From positions 1 through 24,395 of the forward strand of contig DUTA01000060.1 of assembly GCA_012842325.1 (NCBI GenBank): DNA of 24,395 nt, in the 5' to 3' direction. The stretch comes from Bacillota bacterium (GTDB taxonomy: Bacteria; Bacillota; DTU030). A model generated the notes under the pieces. The model saw only the letters and a program-made list of their open reading frames with translations, did no database searches and was not told where the DNA came from. Position numbers and translations under genes: made by a program. Shown one piece after another: positions 1 to 7,706 of the stretch; the first letter of the stretch is position 1; the number at the start of each line of letters is the position of its first letter.

Positions 1-219
1 CCCGTACCCCCGCCGCTGGAGCAGGGTCTCTATCCAGCGGCGGGCATAAGCTTCATCATTCAGATAGCCATAGTCGGTCATCATAGCAATTACCTGACCT
101 ATGGCAGCTTCTGTAAAGCCTTTTCTGCGCAGGCGCTGCCTCAATTCCTCTACACTGTAGGACCGGTAACTCAACAGGTTAAGGGCATAGCCCTTCGCTT
201 CGCCAAGATCATCGGGCAT
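1..219 (-). CDS. recX: RecX regulatory protein, N-terminal part (cut by window edge)
   Basis: The first 73 codons are present and the gene runs off the left edge. The ATG at 219 overlaps the end of recA by 11 bases and is preceded by a purine-rich GGGGAG site about 9 bases upstream, which favours this start. The translation (beginning MPDDLGEAKGYALNLLSYR) shows the RecX repeat pattern: a helix with SVEELRQRLRRKGF, then a second segment with DYGYLNDEAYARRWIE. RecX binds RecA filaments and modulates recombinase activity, and it is usually encoded directly after recA, as here. The overlap implies translational coupling to recA. The C-terminal helical repeats lie outside the window, so full length and integrity cannot be judged. 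Confidence 0.9.
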   Translation of the reverse strand, partial: MPDDLGEAKGYALNLLSYRSYSVEELRQRLRRKGFTEAAIGQVIAMMTDYGYLNDEAYARRWIETLLQRRGYG

Positions 220-1267
220 TATCCCACTCCCCTTGCCTTCGCTGGGCTTCTTTTCTGGCGTCGGTGTCCTTCTCCGGGAGCACTGGCAGATTAAAGGTTT
301 CCCGCAGCCGGTTCTCCAGTTCCCGGGTCAGCTGGGGATTGTTCCTGAGGAATTCCCGCGCATTCTCTCTGCCCTGCCCTATTCTGGTGTCCCCATAGGA
401 ATACCAGGCCCCGCTCTTCTTGATTAAATCCTGTTCTACCGCCAGATCCAGGATGGTGCCTTCCCGGGATATGCCCTGGCCGTAAATAATGTCAAATTCC
501 GCCTGCTTGAAGGGGGGAGCAATCTTATTTTTGACCACTTTTACCCTGACCCTGTTGCCGATTACCTCCTCGCCCTGCTTCAAGCTCTCAGTCTTCCTGA
601 CCTCCAGGCGCACCGACGAGTAAAACTTCAGGGCCCTCCCTCCGGGGGTAACTTCGGGATTGCCAAACATAACACCGACCTTTTCCCGGATCTGGTTGAT
701 AAAAATGGCAGTTGTCTGGGATTTACTGATAGCCCCGGCCAATTTCCGCAGGGCCTGGGACATCAGGCGGGCCTGCAAACCCACATGGGAATCCCCCATG
801 TCACCTTCCAGTTCCGCCCTGGGAACCAGGGCGGCAACGGAGTCCACCACCACCACATCGATGGCACCGCTGCGGACCAGGGCTTCGGCTATTTCCAGGG
901 CCTGTTCTCCTGTATCGGGCTGGGAAATGAGAAGGTTTTCCACATCAACACCGAGGTTGTGGGCATAGACCGGGTCCAGGGCATGTTCGGCATCGATAAA
1001 GGCGGCATTACCACCCATTTTTTGGGCTTCCGCGATAATATGCAGGGCAACGGTAGTTTTCCCCGAAGACTCGGGGCCGTAGATCTCCACTACCCTTCCC
1101 CGCGGTACTCCACCTACACCCAGAGCCAGATCAAGGGTCAGTGCTCCCGTTGGTATCACTTCCACATTCAATTTTGCCGAAGCTTCCCCCAGCCGCATAA
1201 TCGAGCCCTTGCCAAATTGCTTTTCAATTTGCATTAATGCCATTTCCAGTGCCTTTTGCTTCTCCAC
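209..1267 (-). CDS. recA: Recombinase RecA
   Basis: Full-length RecA (352 aa; family about 340-355), the ATP-dependent strand-exchange protein and SOS co-protease of the cytoplasm. Walker A GPESSGKT is at residues 64-71, followed by the conserved FIDAEHALDP segment, VVVVDSVAALVPRAE (Walker B and loop L1 region), FINQIREKVGVMFGNPE (loop L2) and TPGGRALKFYSS. The C-terminal tail is mixed-charge and not strongly acidic. The start is GTG with GGAGGA 7 bases upstream. The gap to thpR is only 28 bases and I see no promoter or Gram-positive SOS box (CGAAC-N4-GTTCG type) in it, so recA is probably transcribed from upstream with cinA. It overlaps recX by 11 bases. Confidence 0.98.
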   Translation of the reverse strand: MEKQKALEMALMQIEKQFGKGSIMRLGEASAKLNVEVIPTGALTLDLALGVGGVPRGRVVEIYGPESSGKTTVALHIIAEAQKMGGNAAFIDAEHALDPVYAHNLGVDVENLLISQPDTGEQALEIAEALVRSGAIDVVVVDSVAALVPRAELEGDMGDSHVGLQARLMSQALRKLAGAISKSQTTAIFINQIREKVGVMFGNPEVTPGGRALKFYSSVRLEVRKTESLKQGEEVIGNRVRVKVVKNKIAPPFKQAEFDIIYGQGISREGTILDLAVEQDLIKKSGAWYSYGDTRIGQGRENAREFLRNNPQLTRELENRLRETFNLPVLPEKDTDARKEAQRRQGEWDNAR

Positions 1268-1295
1268 AGCTCTTCCTCCTCACCCAGTTTCCTTT

Positions 1296-1862
1296 TCACT
1301 TCCCCAGTTGGCACTGCTGTAGCACCCTGTAGATTGGCCCTCCCGGTGTTAATATGCTCTCAAAGAGGGCAATTTCCCTGGCGGTGAAGCTGCCAAAGGT
1401 TGCCTCCTCCCGTTGCTTTATTGCCGACTGCAGGCGGGCAGCAGCAACGGGGGGCTGCCGAAACCTGCCCAGGGTAACATGGGGTGTGTAGGGTCTGCTT
1501 TCCAGGGCAAACCCTGCCCTTGCCAAACTTGTACCCAGATTAGTATACAATTTTCGTAATTCTTCCTTTCCCCTCCCGATTCCTGCCCAGAAAACCCTCG
1601 TTTTCCCGTGGGGGGGAAACACCCCCAGGCCACCGATTTCTACCGTAAATGGCCCCATCTCCCGGGCAACCCCGGCGGCGCAGGCACACACCCTCTCAAC
1701 TTCCCCTGCCGGTATCGAGCCGAGAAAATGTAAGGTGACATGCAAATTGGCCTCTTCGACCCATTTTATCTCCCGCGCCAAAAAGGAAAACTCCTCCTGC
1801 AGAAGCCGCAGATTTCTTTGGATCGGAGCAGGAAGCTCAAGGGCCAGAAAAGCCCGGATCAT
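1296..1862 (-). CDS. thpR: RNA 2',3'-cyclic phosphodiesterase ThpR (2H / LigT family)
   Basis: A 188-aa 2H phosphoesterase with both signature HxTx tetrapeptides: HVTL at 41-44 and HVTL at 128-131, each continuing in the family style (HFLG and GRF). The family opens 2',3'-cyclic phosphates on RNA to 2'-phosphate and can ligate tRNA halves in vitro; the cellular substrate is unknown. I chose the ATG at 1862 because the protein then begins MIRAFLALELP, typical of the family; an ATG four codons earlier (1874) is possible. A longer reading frame extending to 2078 would run deep inside the upstream gene and lacks family similarity there. The start overlaps the upstream phosphoesterase gene by 26 bases. 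Its place between cinA and recA is common in Clostridia. Confidence 0.93.
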   Translation of the reverse strand: MIRAFLALELPAPIQRNLRLLQEEFSFLAREIKWVEEANLHVTLHFLGSIPAGEVERVCACAAGVAREMGPFTVEIGGLGVFPPHGKTRVFWAGIGRGKEELRKLYTNLGTSLARAGFALESRPYTPHVTLGRFRQPPVAAARLQSAIKQREEATFGSFTAREIALFESILTPGGPIYRVLQQCQLGK

Positions 1863-3258
1863 TTTCAATCTCATCACCCTTCCCTGGAGCATTAAATACT
1901 GTCCGCCGGAAACCAAATGCTCCCTGCCGGTAGTAGAGGGAGATGGTATCAGCCGCCACCAGCGGCCAATGGTGTTCACCCCGGGAAAAATGCAATAAAA
2001 CCAGTGTATAGGGTATCTCCTCGGTGCTCTGCAGACCCCGGATCCCTGCCGCCCCGGAAGTTCCGGCATCAATGACAACGCTGCCCTCTATTTCCCGGAT
2101 CTGGGGACTGTGGCTGTGCCCATGGAGTATAACCGGCACTTTACCCGCAAAGGGCAGGGCCAGCCGCTGTTCATGGACGGCCAGAATATCCGGTTTCCCC
2201 GACCTGGCCAGCAATTGCTCCCCTTGGTCCACAGCCGCCGCCAGCTCCTCGGGTTCAGCCGGGAGCATCGTTTCCCTCTGGGCGGCCGGATCAGAAATAC
2301 CCATAATTTTGAGCCCGGCAATTTCCACCACCTCCCCTTTAAGGAGGGTAACTGCCGGGATGGCGGCCAGGTGATTGGCAATGGCGGGGGAATCGTGATT
2401 TCCCAGGACAATTACATAGGGGACGGGCCAATCATCCAGCCTGCTTAACAGTTCAACTTCCAGGGGAGTGCCAAAATCGGTAATATCGCCGGTGTCGATG
2501 ACAAGATCCACGGCAAAGCTGGCAGCCACCCGCTCCACCAGCTCCATGGCCACCGGATTGTTGTGAATATCGGAAACATGGAGCACCCTGAGATCAACCC
2601 CGGTTAATTCCGCCTGCCCGAAATCCTCCACCCTTTGGAGCAGGCTGTAGAGGTTGGCCGACATCAGCTGGATATGTTCCGCCATGGTTTCGACCCTGCC
2701 AAAGGCCTCCTGAAACAGGGCCACCATCCAGGGTGCCGCCTGCAACATACCCTTGTATTCAAAATCAGTTGGCCCGGTCGGGGTAAAGGTGACCACGGTC
2801 AGGACAAGGAGGAAAAGAACTGCCGCCAGGCCAATGGCACTGCCCTTGAAAAAACCGGACCAATGGCGGGGTCCTATTATTAGTGCTCCCAGACCGCCAC
2901 CCAGGGCCGCCACAAGGAGAATGCGGGCAGAAAAAGCAAAGACAACTTTCCGGACCGGCGGGAGAAAGCGGGCGTATATCTCGGCCCGGGACATCCCTGA
3001 AAAGAGCAAGTCCCGCAGCCTTTCCAGGTCAATGCCCAGCAGCGATACCTGCAAGCAAAGGGGGGAGAAATGGGTCCGGGCCCTGACAAAGCCGAGGGGC
3101 GGAAAATGAATCTCACTGACGCCCAAATCGGAAAAGGTAACAGCTACCTGTATCTGAAAGGCGTCAATAACATAATTTGCCCTCCCCAGGATAGGGAGCA
3201 AAACCAGGGCAAAGACAAAAGCACTGACAAAGAAGAGACCCCTTTTTCTCCTATTCAT
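1837..3258 (-). CDS. Membrane-anchored calcineurin-like metallophosphoesterase
   Basis: A 473-aa protein with a membrane-associated N-terminal half and a metallophosphoesterase domain from about residue 222. The five metal-binding blocks are visible: D230-x-H232 (SDIH), DTGD ending at D258, GNHD 286-289, H362 (AVHEQ) and GHSH 380-383, so the dinuclear centre looks intact. Hydrophobic segments at about 8-25, 105-128 and 137-159 suggest a large loop (26-104) between the first two and place the catalytic domain after the third. If the N-terminus is cytoplasmic, the catalytic domain lies outside the membrane, but topology is uncertain. The substrate is unknown. The ATG overlaps the end of cinA by 8 bases, with AAAGGAGG just upstream; thpR begins inside its 3' end. 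It is clearly part of the cinA-recA chain. Confidence 0.85.
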   Translation of the reverse strand: MNRRKRGLFFVSAFVFALVLLPILGRANYVIDAFQIQVAVTFSDLGVSEIHFPPLGFVRARTHFSPLCLQVSLLGIDLERLRDLLFSGMSRAEIYARFLPPVRKVVFAFSARILLVAALGGGLGALIIGPRHWSGFFKGSAIGLAAVLFLLVLTVVTFTPTGPTDFEYKGMLQAAPWMVALFQEAFGRVETMAEHIQLMSANLYSLLQRVEDFGQAELTGVDLRVLHVSDIHNNPVAMELVERVAASFAVDLVIDTGDITDFGTPLEVELLSRLDDWPVPYVIVLGNHDSPAIANHLAAIPAVTLLKGEVVEIAGLKIMGISDPAAQRETMLPAEPEELAAAVDQGEQLLARSGKPDILAVHEQRLALPFAGKVPVILHGHSHSPQIREIEGSVVIDAGTSGAAGIRGLQSTEEIPYTLVLLHFSRGEHHWPLVAADTISLYYRQGAFGFRRTVFNAPGKGDEIENDPGFSGP

Positions 3259-4522
3259 TATCCTCCTTTTCCTCGTCTAAATATCCCAACAAATACTTGC
3301 GGACCAGGTTGAGGGCAGCCTGACTGGCCCGCTTTTTGATCACCGGCCTTGGCCCCCGGAAATTATGGCTTTCCACATGGACCTCAGCCTGGGTGGCAAG
3401 GGCTATATAAACCAATCCCACGGGTTTGCCGGGCCTGCCTCCCTCTGGCCCGGCAATACCCGTTACTGCCAGGCCCAGGGATGTTTTACCCAGTTCTCGG
3501 ACTCCGGCCGCCATGGCCCTGGCCACCTGGCTGCTCACGGCACCAAAGCGGCGCAGCAGTTCCCCATCTACGTGTAACAGCTTTTCCTTGGCCTCATTGC
3601 TATAGGTTACTACACCATACTGAAAATAAGCGGAGCTGCCGGGCACTTCCGTCAAACGGTGGCCAATTAATCCACCGGTACAGGATTCAGCGACACTGAT
3701 GGTTGCTCCCCTTTGCCTCAGTAGTATCCCCACTACTTCTTCCATAGTTTCATCATCCACGGCAAAGACGAACTGGCCAACCCGTTTCCTTATTTCTGCC
3801 TCCATCTCCGCCAGGAGTTTTTCTGCCCTTTCCGGTAAGGACGCCTTGGCGGTCAGGCGCAATTGAATCTCATTCTCCTTGGCCAGGGTTGCCAGGGTCG
3901 GATTGGATTGCTTTTCCAGTAAATCCTGCAGCATGGTTTCCAACTGGGACTCCCCAACACCATACAGTTTTAGCACCCGGGATTTTATAACTTCCCGCCG
4001 CCCAGCAAGGAGGTTTTCCAGGCGGGGTACAACCTCATTTTCAAACATGGGCACCATTTCAAAGGGAGGGCCGGGGAGCATGACGACAACCTTACCTTCC
4101 TTTTCCAAAAACACCCCGGCTGCAGTGCCATTGGGATTTGGCAGTATTTGGGCGCCGGCAGGGAAATAGGCCTGCTTTTTGTTGTTCTCCGTCATCACCC
4201 GGCCGCGGCTGGCAAAATAGTCCCGCAAAGCGGCCAGGATGTCATGGTTCAGCACCAATTCCAGCCCCAAAAAGTCGGCAACAGTCTCCCTGGTTAAATC
4301 ATCCATGGTAGGACCCAAACCGCCTGTGAGGATAATCAGATCGGACCGCTGCCAGCTCCGGGTGAAAACTTCCCGCAAACGGGCTGCATTGTCCCCCACG
4401 GTAGTTGTGTAATAAACATCGATACCCAGCTCGGCCAATTTCTGACTGATAAAAGCGGCATTGGTATTAACGATTTGCCCCAGAAGAAGCTCTGTCCCTA
4501 CAGATATTATTTCCCCCTTCAT
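3251..4522 (-). CDS. cinA: CinA family protein, probable nicotinamide-nucleotide amidohydrolase
   Basis: A 423-aa two-domain CinA. The N-terminal MoCF/molybdopterin-binding-like domain (about 1-170) starts MKGEIISVGTELLLGQ and includes LTGGLGPTMDDLT. The C-terminal domain (about 255-415) contains SVAESCTGGLIGHRLTEVPG and AVTGIAGPEGG, the NMN deamidase module that recycles nicotinamide mononucleotide to NaMN. The start at 4522 matches the family N-terminus and lies 11 bases after GAGAGG; an ATG at 4531 would sit almost on that site. The gene is first in a tightly packed chain with the phosphoesterase, thpR, recA and recX. The association of cinA with recA is classical in Gram-positive bacteria, where it was first linked to competence. 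Confidence 0.95.
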   Translation of the reverse strand: MKGEIISVGTELLLGQIVNTNAAFISQKLAELGIDVYYTTTVGDNAARLREVFTRSWQRSDLIILTGGLGPTMDDLTRETVADFLGLELVLNHDILAALRDYFASRGRVMTENNKKQAYFPAGAQILPNPNGTAAGVFLEKEGKVVVMLPGPPFEMVPMFENEVVPRLENLLAGRREVIKSRVLKLYGVGESQLETMLQDLLEKQSNPTLATLAKENEIQLRLTAKASLPERAEKLLAEMEAEIRKRVGQFVFAVDDETMEEVVGILLRQRGATISVAESCTGGLIGHRLTEVPGSSAYFQYGVVTYSNEAKEKLLHVDGELLRRFGAVSSQVARAMAAGVRELGKTSLGLAVTGIAGPEGGRPGKPVGLVYIALATQAEVHVESHNFRGPRPVIKKRASQAALNLVRKYLLGYLDEEKEDNE

Positions 4523-4655
4523 AGAATCCATCGCCTCTCTGCAGAAATTATCAACGGGAAAACCGGGATGTCCCCGCCCCTACTCATTTTTCGTCACGGG
4601 AGGGCCGAGACCCTTCCTCCTGGGGAAAAAGTCATGGAATAATTCCCGGCAGAGA

Positions 4656-4698
4656 AAAAGCAGTAACAACCGGCCAGTACCCGGTTGTCACTGCTTTT
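4656..4698 (-). terminator. Strong intrinsic terminator after the FtsH-like gene
   Basis: The hairpin begins two bases past the stop codon of the FtsH-like gene. Arms 4656-4673 and 4681-4698 pair over 18 bp with one G-U (minus-strand) wobble and a 7-base loop. The outer arms are AAAA/TTTT, so the minus strand ends in a run of T. It separates the FtsH-like unit from cinA. The A/T flanks on both sides would also let it act on plus-strand transcripts. Confidence 0.9.
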
Positions 4699-4699
4699 C

Positions 4700-6199
4700 C
4701 TACGCCAGGTGAACCCTTTCCAGGGGCTTGTCCTCCCCCGCAATAAGTTGCCGCAATCTCTCCCCCGCCAGCTTCTCTTCCTGCAACAGTTCCTTGCTGA
4801 CGCGGCGGATTATTTCCACCTTGTCCTGCAATTCCTTTCGCACAAGTGCCTCCTGGGTTTGCAAGATTCGGGCGACAGCCCGGTGCAGCAGGTGCCGGGG
4901 CAAGCTCTCGGGATCGACAATCCCCAGATCCGACATACCGGCAAATACCATTTTTTTGGCGAGCCGCGCCGCCTCGATAAAATCACTGCTGGCCCCGGTG
5001 CTCCTGCTGTGGAAAAGGAGCTCTTCCGCAATGGCCCCGGCGATTAAAAGTTGTAATCTCTCTTCCAACTGGCGGCGCGTCTGGAGATATGAGTCGTCTT
5101 CCGGCACTTCCCGCATATATCCCAGGGCGCTGCCGCGGGGTACGATGGTAACTATAGAAACAGAACCGGGTCTAATCCGCTCGGAAACCAGGGCATGCCC
5201 AATTTCATGCACGGCTACCCGTTTTAATTCCTTCTCACTGGGCTGCCTGTCCATCTTTTCACCCAGCATAACCTTATCGATTGCCTCGTTAAAATGCCCG
5301 GGTTTCAGTGTTTTCTCTCCTGCCCGGAAGGCCAGGATAGCCGCTTCATTGGCCAGACTCTCCAGATGGGCCCCCGAGAAACCGAAGGTCTGGGAGGCGA
5401 TGCTTTCCAAGTTGACCTCAGGGTCCAGGGGCTTATTGGCTGTGTGGATTTTAAGTATTTGTAAACGTCCTTCCCTGTCAGGCAATTCAACCTGGATAAT
5501 GCGATCAAACCGTCCCGGACGCAGCAGGGCCTCATCCAGTAAATCAACCCGGTTGGTTGCCCCTATGACCAGGATACGCACATCATCATTGGGGGATATG
5601 CCATCCATCTCCACCAGCAACTGGTTCAGGGTTTGGTCATATTCCAGATGCCCGGAATGCTGCCCCCTCTTTCCCCCCAAAACATCGATCTCGTCGATAA
5701 AAATAGTGGCGTTCTTCCGGTTGTGCTGTTTGGCCAGCTCCCGGGCCTGCTTAAAGAGGGCACGGATACGCTGGGCACCGACACCGGCATACATCTCCAC
5801 AAATTCGCTTCCCGCTGCAGCGATGAAGCTGGCCCCGGTGTAGGCGGCAGCAGCCTTGGCCAAAAGGGTCTTCCCCGTTCCCGGCGGTCCCGCAAGCAGG
5901 ATCCCCTTCAGGGGCCTGATTCCCAGTTGCTCTGCCGCCGAACTATCCTTGATGAATTCCAGAGCTTCTATAATCTCCTGTTTTGCCTTCTCCTGCCCCC
6001 CGATATCGGCAAAGGTTATTTCCCTCGCCCGGGGCGAAACCTGGCCTTGGAAGCCTTTATTGAGTACCTTCAAGCCGGAAAGGTTGTAAAACAAGTAGCT
6101 CAAAGCACCGAGAAGGAGAAAGGGCAGCAGGTTAACACCCTGGAGGGCCAGGAAAATCATAGTAGCAATTGCAACGCCGATGGTGATCTCTTTACTCAA
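4700..6199 (-). CDS. Compact FtsH-like membrane AAA+ metalloprotease (M41 family)
   Basis: A 499-aa protein, shorter than canonical FtsH (about 600-650). Residues 5-40 form two closely spaced hydrophobic stretches, a membrane hairpin, with no room for the usual extracytoplasmic domain. The AAA module is complete: Walker A GPPGTGKT 104-111, pore loop FVEMYAGVG from 133, Walker B IFIDEID 166-172 and the second region of homology GATNRVDLLDEALLRPGRFD from 213. The peptidase has zinc motif HEIGH 331-335 (FtsH usually HEAGH) and D406 in TGASSDF as the probable third ligand, so proteolysis looks possible. The start is TTG, about 10 bases after AAGGAG. It lies 3 bases downstream of a small anchored protein gene and ends at a strong terminator. 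It is probably a paralogue beside a standard FtsH elsewhere; substrates are unknown. Confidence 0.9.
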   Translation of the reverse strand: MSKEITIGVAIATMIFLALQGVNLLPFLLLGALSYLFYNLSGLKVLNKGFQGQVSPRAREITFADIGGQEKAKQEIIEALEFIKDSSAAEQLGIRPLKGILLAGPPGTGKTLLAKAAAAYTGASFIAAAGSEFVEMYAGVGAQRIRALFKQARELAKQHNRKNATIFIDEIDVLGGKRGQHSGHLEYDQTLNQLLVEMDGISPNDDVRILVIGATNRVDLLDEALLRPGRFDRIIQVELPDREGRLQILKIHTANKPLDPEVNLESIASQTFGFSGAHLESLANEAAILAFRAGEKTLKPGHFNEAIDKVMLGEKMDRQPSEKELKRVAVHEIGHALVSERIRPGSVSIVTIVPRGSALGYMREVPEDDSYLQTRRQLEERLQLLIAGAIAEELLFHSRSTGASSDFIEAARLAKKMVFAGMSDLGIVDPESLPRHLLHRAVARILQTQEALVRKELQDKVEIIRRVSKELLQEEKLAGERLRQLIAGEDKPLERVHLA

Positions 6200-6202
6200 G
6201 CC

Positions 6203-6736
6203 CTAACCTCTCCTTTCCGGGTTTCCCTGCCTGGGCACAACTTCATAGAGGTAGTATCCATCCAGCTCAAACTGCAGATAAACCCGTTCACTGTCCACGG
6301 TAACCCGGTAATCCTCAATCCCCAAGGAACGGGCTTCTTCCTCCACCTTATCTGCCAGGTCCCTGAAATTACCCCTGGCTATAGCTTCATGGAGGGCAAA
6401 GTGAACGCGATGATAGGCTTCCTCCAAATCCCTGTTGCGGTGATCTTTGAGAAAAATGGTATAACCTTCCTTCCCGAGCCCTGTCCTCAATTTGGCCTCA
6501 ATTTCCCCGTAGACCCTGGCTAAATCCAACCCACCCGCCAGCTGGAAGGCAAATGACTTCCCTTCCTCGGCGGTTAGTACCTGTACCCCCTCAACTCCCT
6601 CTATGGCTCCCAACTCTTCCAGCAGGGGGTTCAGGACAAAATGGCGCTGGTAGATAGACTGCCCTGCAAAAAACAGGGCAAAGGATACGAGGGCGGCCGT
6701 GACTATAATCCCTACCCGTAAACCCTTAATATTCAT
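6203..6736 (-). CDS. Hypothetical protein with one N-terminal membrane anchor
   Basis: A 177-aa protein I do not recognise. Residues 8-25 are a single hydrophobic segment after a short basic N-terminus (MNIKGLR), so it is probably an anchored protein with the remainder in one compartment. The soluble part is charged and of mixed alpha/beta character, including LEEAYHRVHFALHEAIARG and a beta-rich end. The ATG at 6736 has GGGAG about 6 bases upstream; an upstream extension to 6826 is open but would run through the promoter. An extended -10 promoter lies just ahead, and the FtsH-like gene starts 3 bases after its stop, so the two form a two-gene unit. A role as partner, adaptor or substrate of that protease is an inference from position only. 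Confidence 0.7.
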   Translation of the reverse strand: MNIKGLRVGIIVTAALVSFALFFAGQSIYQRHFVLNPLLEELGAIEGVEGVQVLTAEEGKSFAFQLAGGLDLARVYGEIEAKLRTGLGKEGYTIFLKDHRNRDLEEAYHRVHFALHEAIARGNFRDLADKVEEEARSLGIEDYRVTVDSERVYLQFELDGYYLYEVVPRQGNPERRG

Positions 6737-6770
6737 CCCTATCTCCCTATTTCCAGCGATTATATGCCTC

Positions 6771-6779
6771 ATTATACCA
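6771..6779 (-). promoter_or_regulatory. Extended -10 promoter of the hypothetical/FtsH-like unit
   Basis: The minus strand reads TGGTATAAT, a perfect -10 hexamer with the TGn extension. No good -35 hexamer is visible 16-18 bases upstream, which fits an extended -10 promoter. Transcription would start near 6764, giving a leader of about 28 bases. The rest of the 169-bp gap (6780-6905) shows nothing I can name. Confidence 0.6.
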
Positions 6780-6905
6780 TATATTAACTTTGGCGGGCCG
6801 ATGTAATCTTTGCCAGCGGCCGCCACCGGTTTCTCTTTTCCCCAGAGGTAAATATTTCCTGGCAGTCTTTTACGTTCCCACCCGATCAGCCCACAATTAG
6901 CTTCC

Positions 6906-7610
6906 CTAGCTATTGTTTATCCCTGCATCCAAACCGATGGCATAATTGACAGGGAGGGAAAAGCAGATGCCCTTTCCCTTTGTGTTTATTCCCACCTTGC
7001 TAGTAATACTTTCCATAATCGCCCGTCTTTTCTCCTTGGGCGCAAGGATCAGGACAAGATCCTTCTCTGGTTGTATAGTTATGCCAAGATATTTAATAGC
7101 CTCCTTTGCCCCCAAACCCTGGGCATGGAGGAAGGTACCACCCGTTGCTCCAGCAGCCTTGGCAGCCTCCATGACCTGTTCAAAATAGCCGCTGTTAACG
7201 ATGGTTATTATTAAATGATAGTCTTCCTTTGGCAATCCACTCACTTCATAACCTCCCAACTCTAAATTTTTCCCGGCCTCCATAATAGCCTGCGAGAGGG
7301 CACTGCTGATGCTGCTTAAACTTATGGTACAGACAATTCCTGTAGCTGGTTTACTAAAATCTATTTCCTGCTGCAGTTGATCTAAAATATACCTGGACAT
7401 CGTTTCCGTCTGCAGACTGAGAGACACCACTTTTTTCGGTCCACCGTAACCAAGGATTTCATAGATTACTGATTCTGCCGTACCATACCCGTGGGTAAGG
7501 AGGAATACCGGTGTGTGGCACTTTTTCAGAACCTTAATCAAAGAGTCCCGCAAGGAATAATCCAGGATGGTAATTAGTGCTTCGTATACGGTTGCTTGAC
7601 TACCCCCCAT
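6906..7610 (-). CDS. Tandem P-II-like signalling protein, partner of the DUF1538 membrane protein
   Basis: A 234-aa protein built from two P-II-like ferredoxin folds. The C-terminal copy (about 131-225) is the clearer one, with YHLIITIVNSGYFEQVMEAA, AAGATGGTFLHAQG, ITIQPEKDLVLILAPKEKR and GKGICFSLPV. The N-terminal copy (about 10-101) follows the same pattern with more divergence. Both lack the long T-loop and uridylylated tyrosine of GlnB/GlnK. P-II proteins normally work as trimers that bind effectors and control transporters or enzymes; a two-copy chain would change subunit count. It starts with ATG at 7610, 8 bases after a G-rich site, and lies 96 bases downstream of the DUF1538 gene, a pairing seen elsewhere in bacteria. 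The ligand is unknown. Confidence 0.85.
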   Translation of the reverse strand: MGGSQATVYEALITILDYSLRDSLIKVLKKCHTPVFLLTHGYGTAESVIYEILGYGGPKKVVSLSLQTETMSRYILDQLQQEIDFSKPATGIVCTISLSSISSALSQAIMEAGKNLELGGYEVSGLPKEDYHLIITIVNSGYFEQVMEAAKAAGATGGTFLHAQGLGAKEAIKYLGITIQPEKDLVLILAPKEKRRAIMESITSKVGINTKGKGICFSLPVNYAIGLDAGINNS

Positions 7611-7648
7611 TTTAATGACCCCCCGTTATTCTTCATTTTGTCCACCCA

Positions 7649-7681
7649 GGGCAGAACACCTGCTGTCAGGTATCACAGCCC
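7649..7681 (-). promoter_or_regulatory. Stem-loop between the DUF1538 and P-II-like genes
   Basis: An outer 4-bp stem (7649-7652 with 7678-7681) encloses an inner 5-bp stem (7658-7662 with 7667-7671, loop of 4). There is no T-run after it on the minus strand, so it is not a terminator. It may affect mRNA processing or the relative expression of the two genes. Confidence 0.3.
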
Positions 7682-7706
7682 CTTGAATTTAACTATAAAT
7701 ATATAT

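Noticed and set aside
1863..2078. N-terminal extension of thpR to 2078
   Set aside because: It overlaps the phosphoesterase gene by more than 200 bases and the extra residues do not resemble the 2H family.
4523..4655. Promoter for cinA (GATAAT near 4546)
   Set aside because: The best -35 candidate (GGGACA, 16-base spacer) is weak; cinA must have a promoter but I cannot place it with confidence.
4728..6523. Long plus-strand frames (371 and 296 codons) opposite the FtsH-like gene
   Set aside because: The minus strand encodes a complete AAA protease here; the plus-strand products are Ser/Arg-rich or low-similarity shadows.
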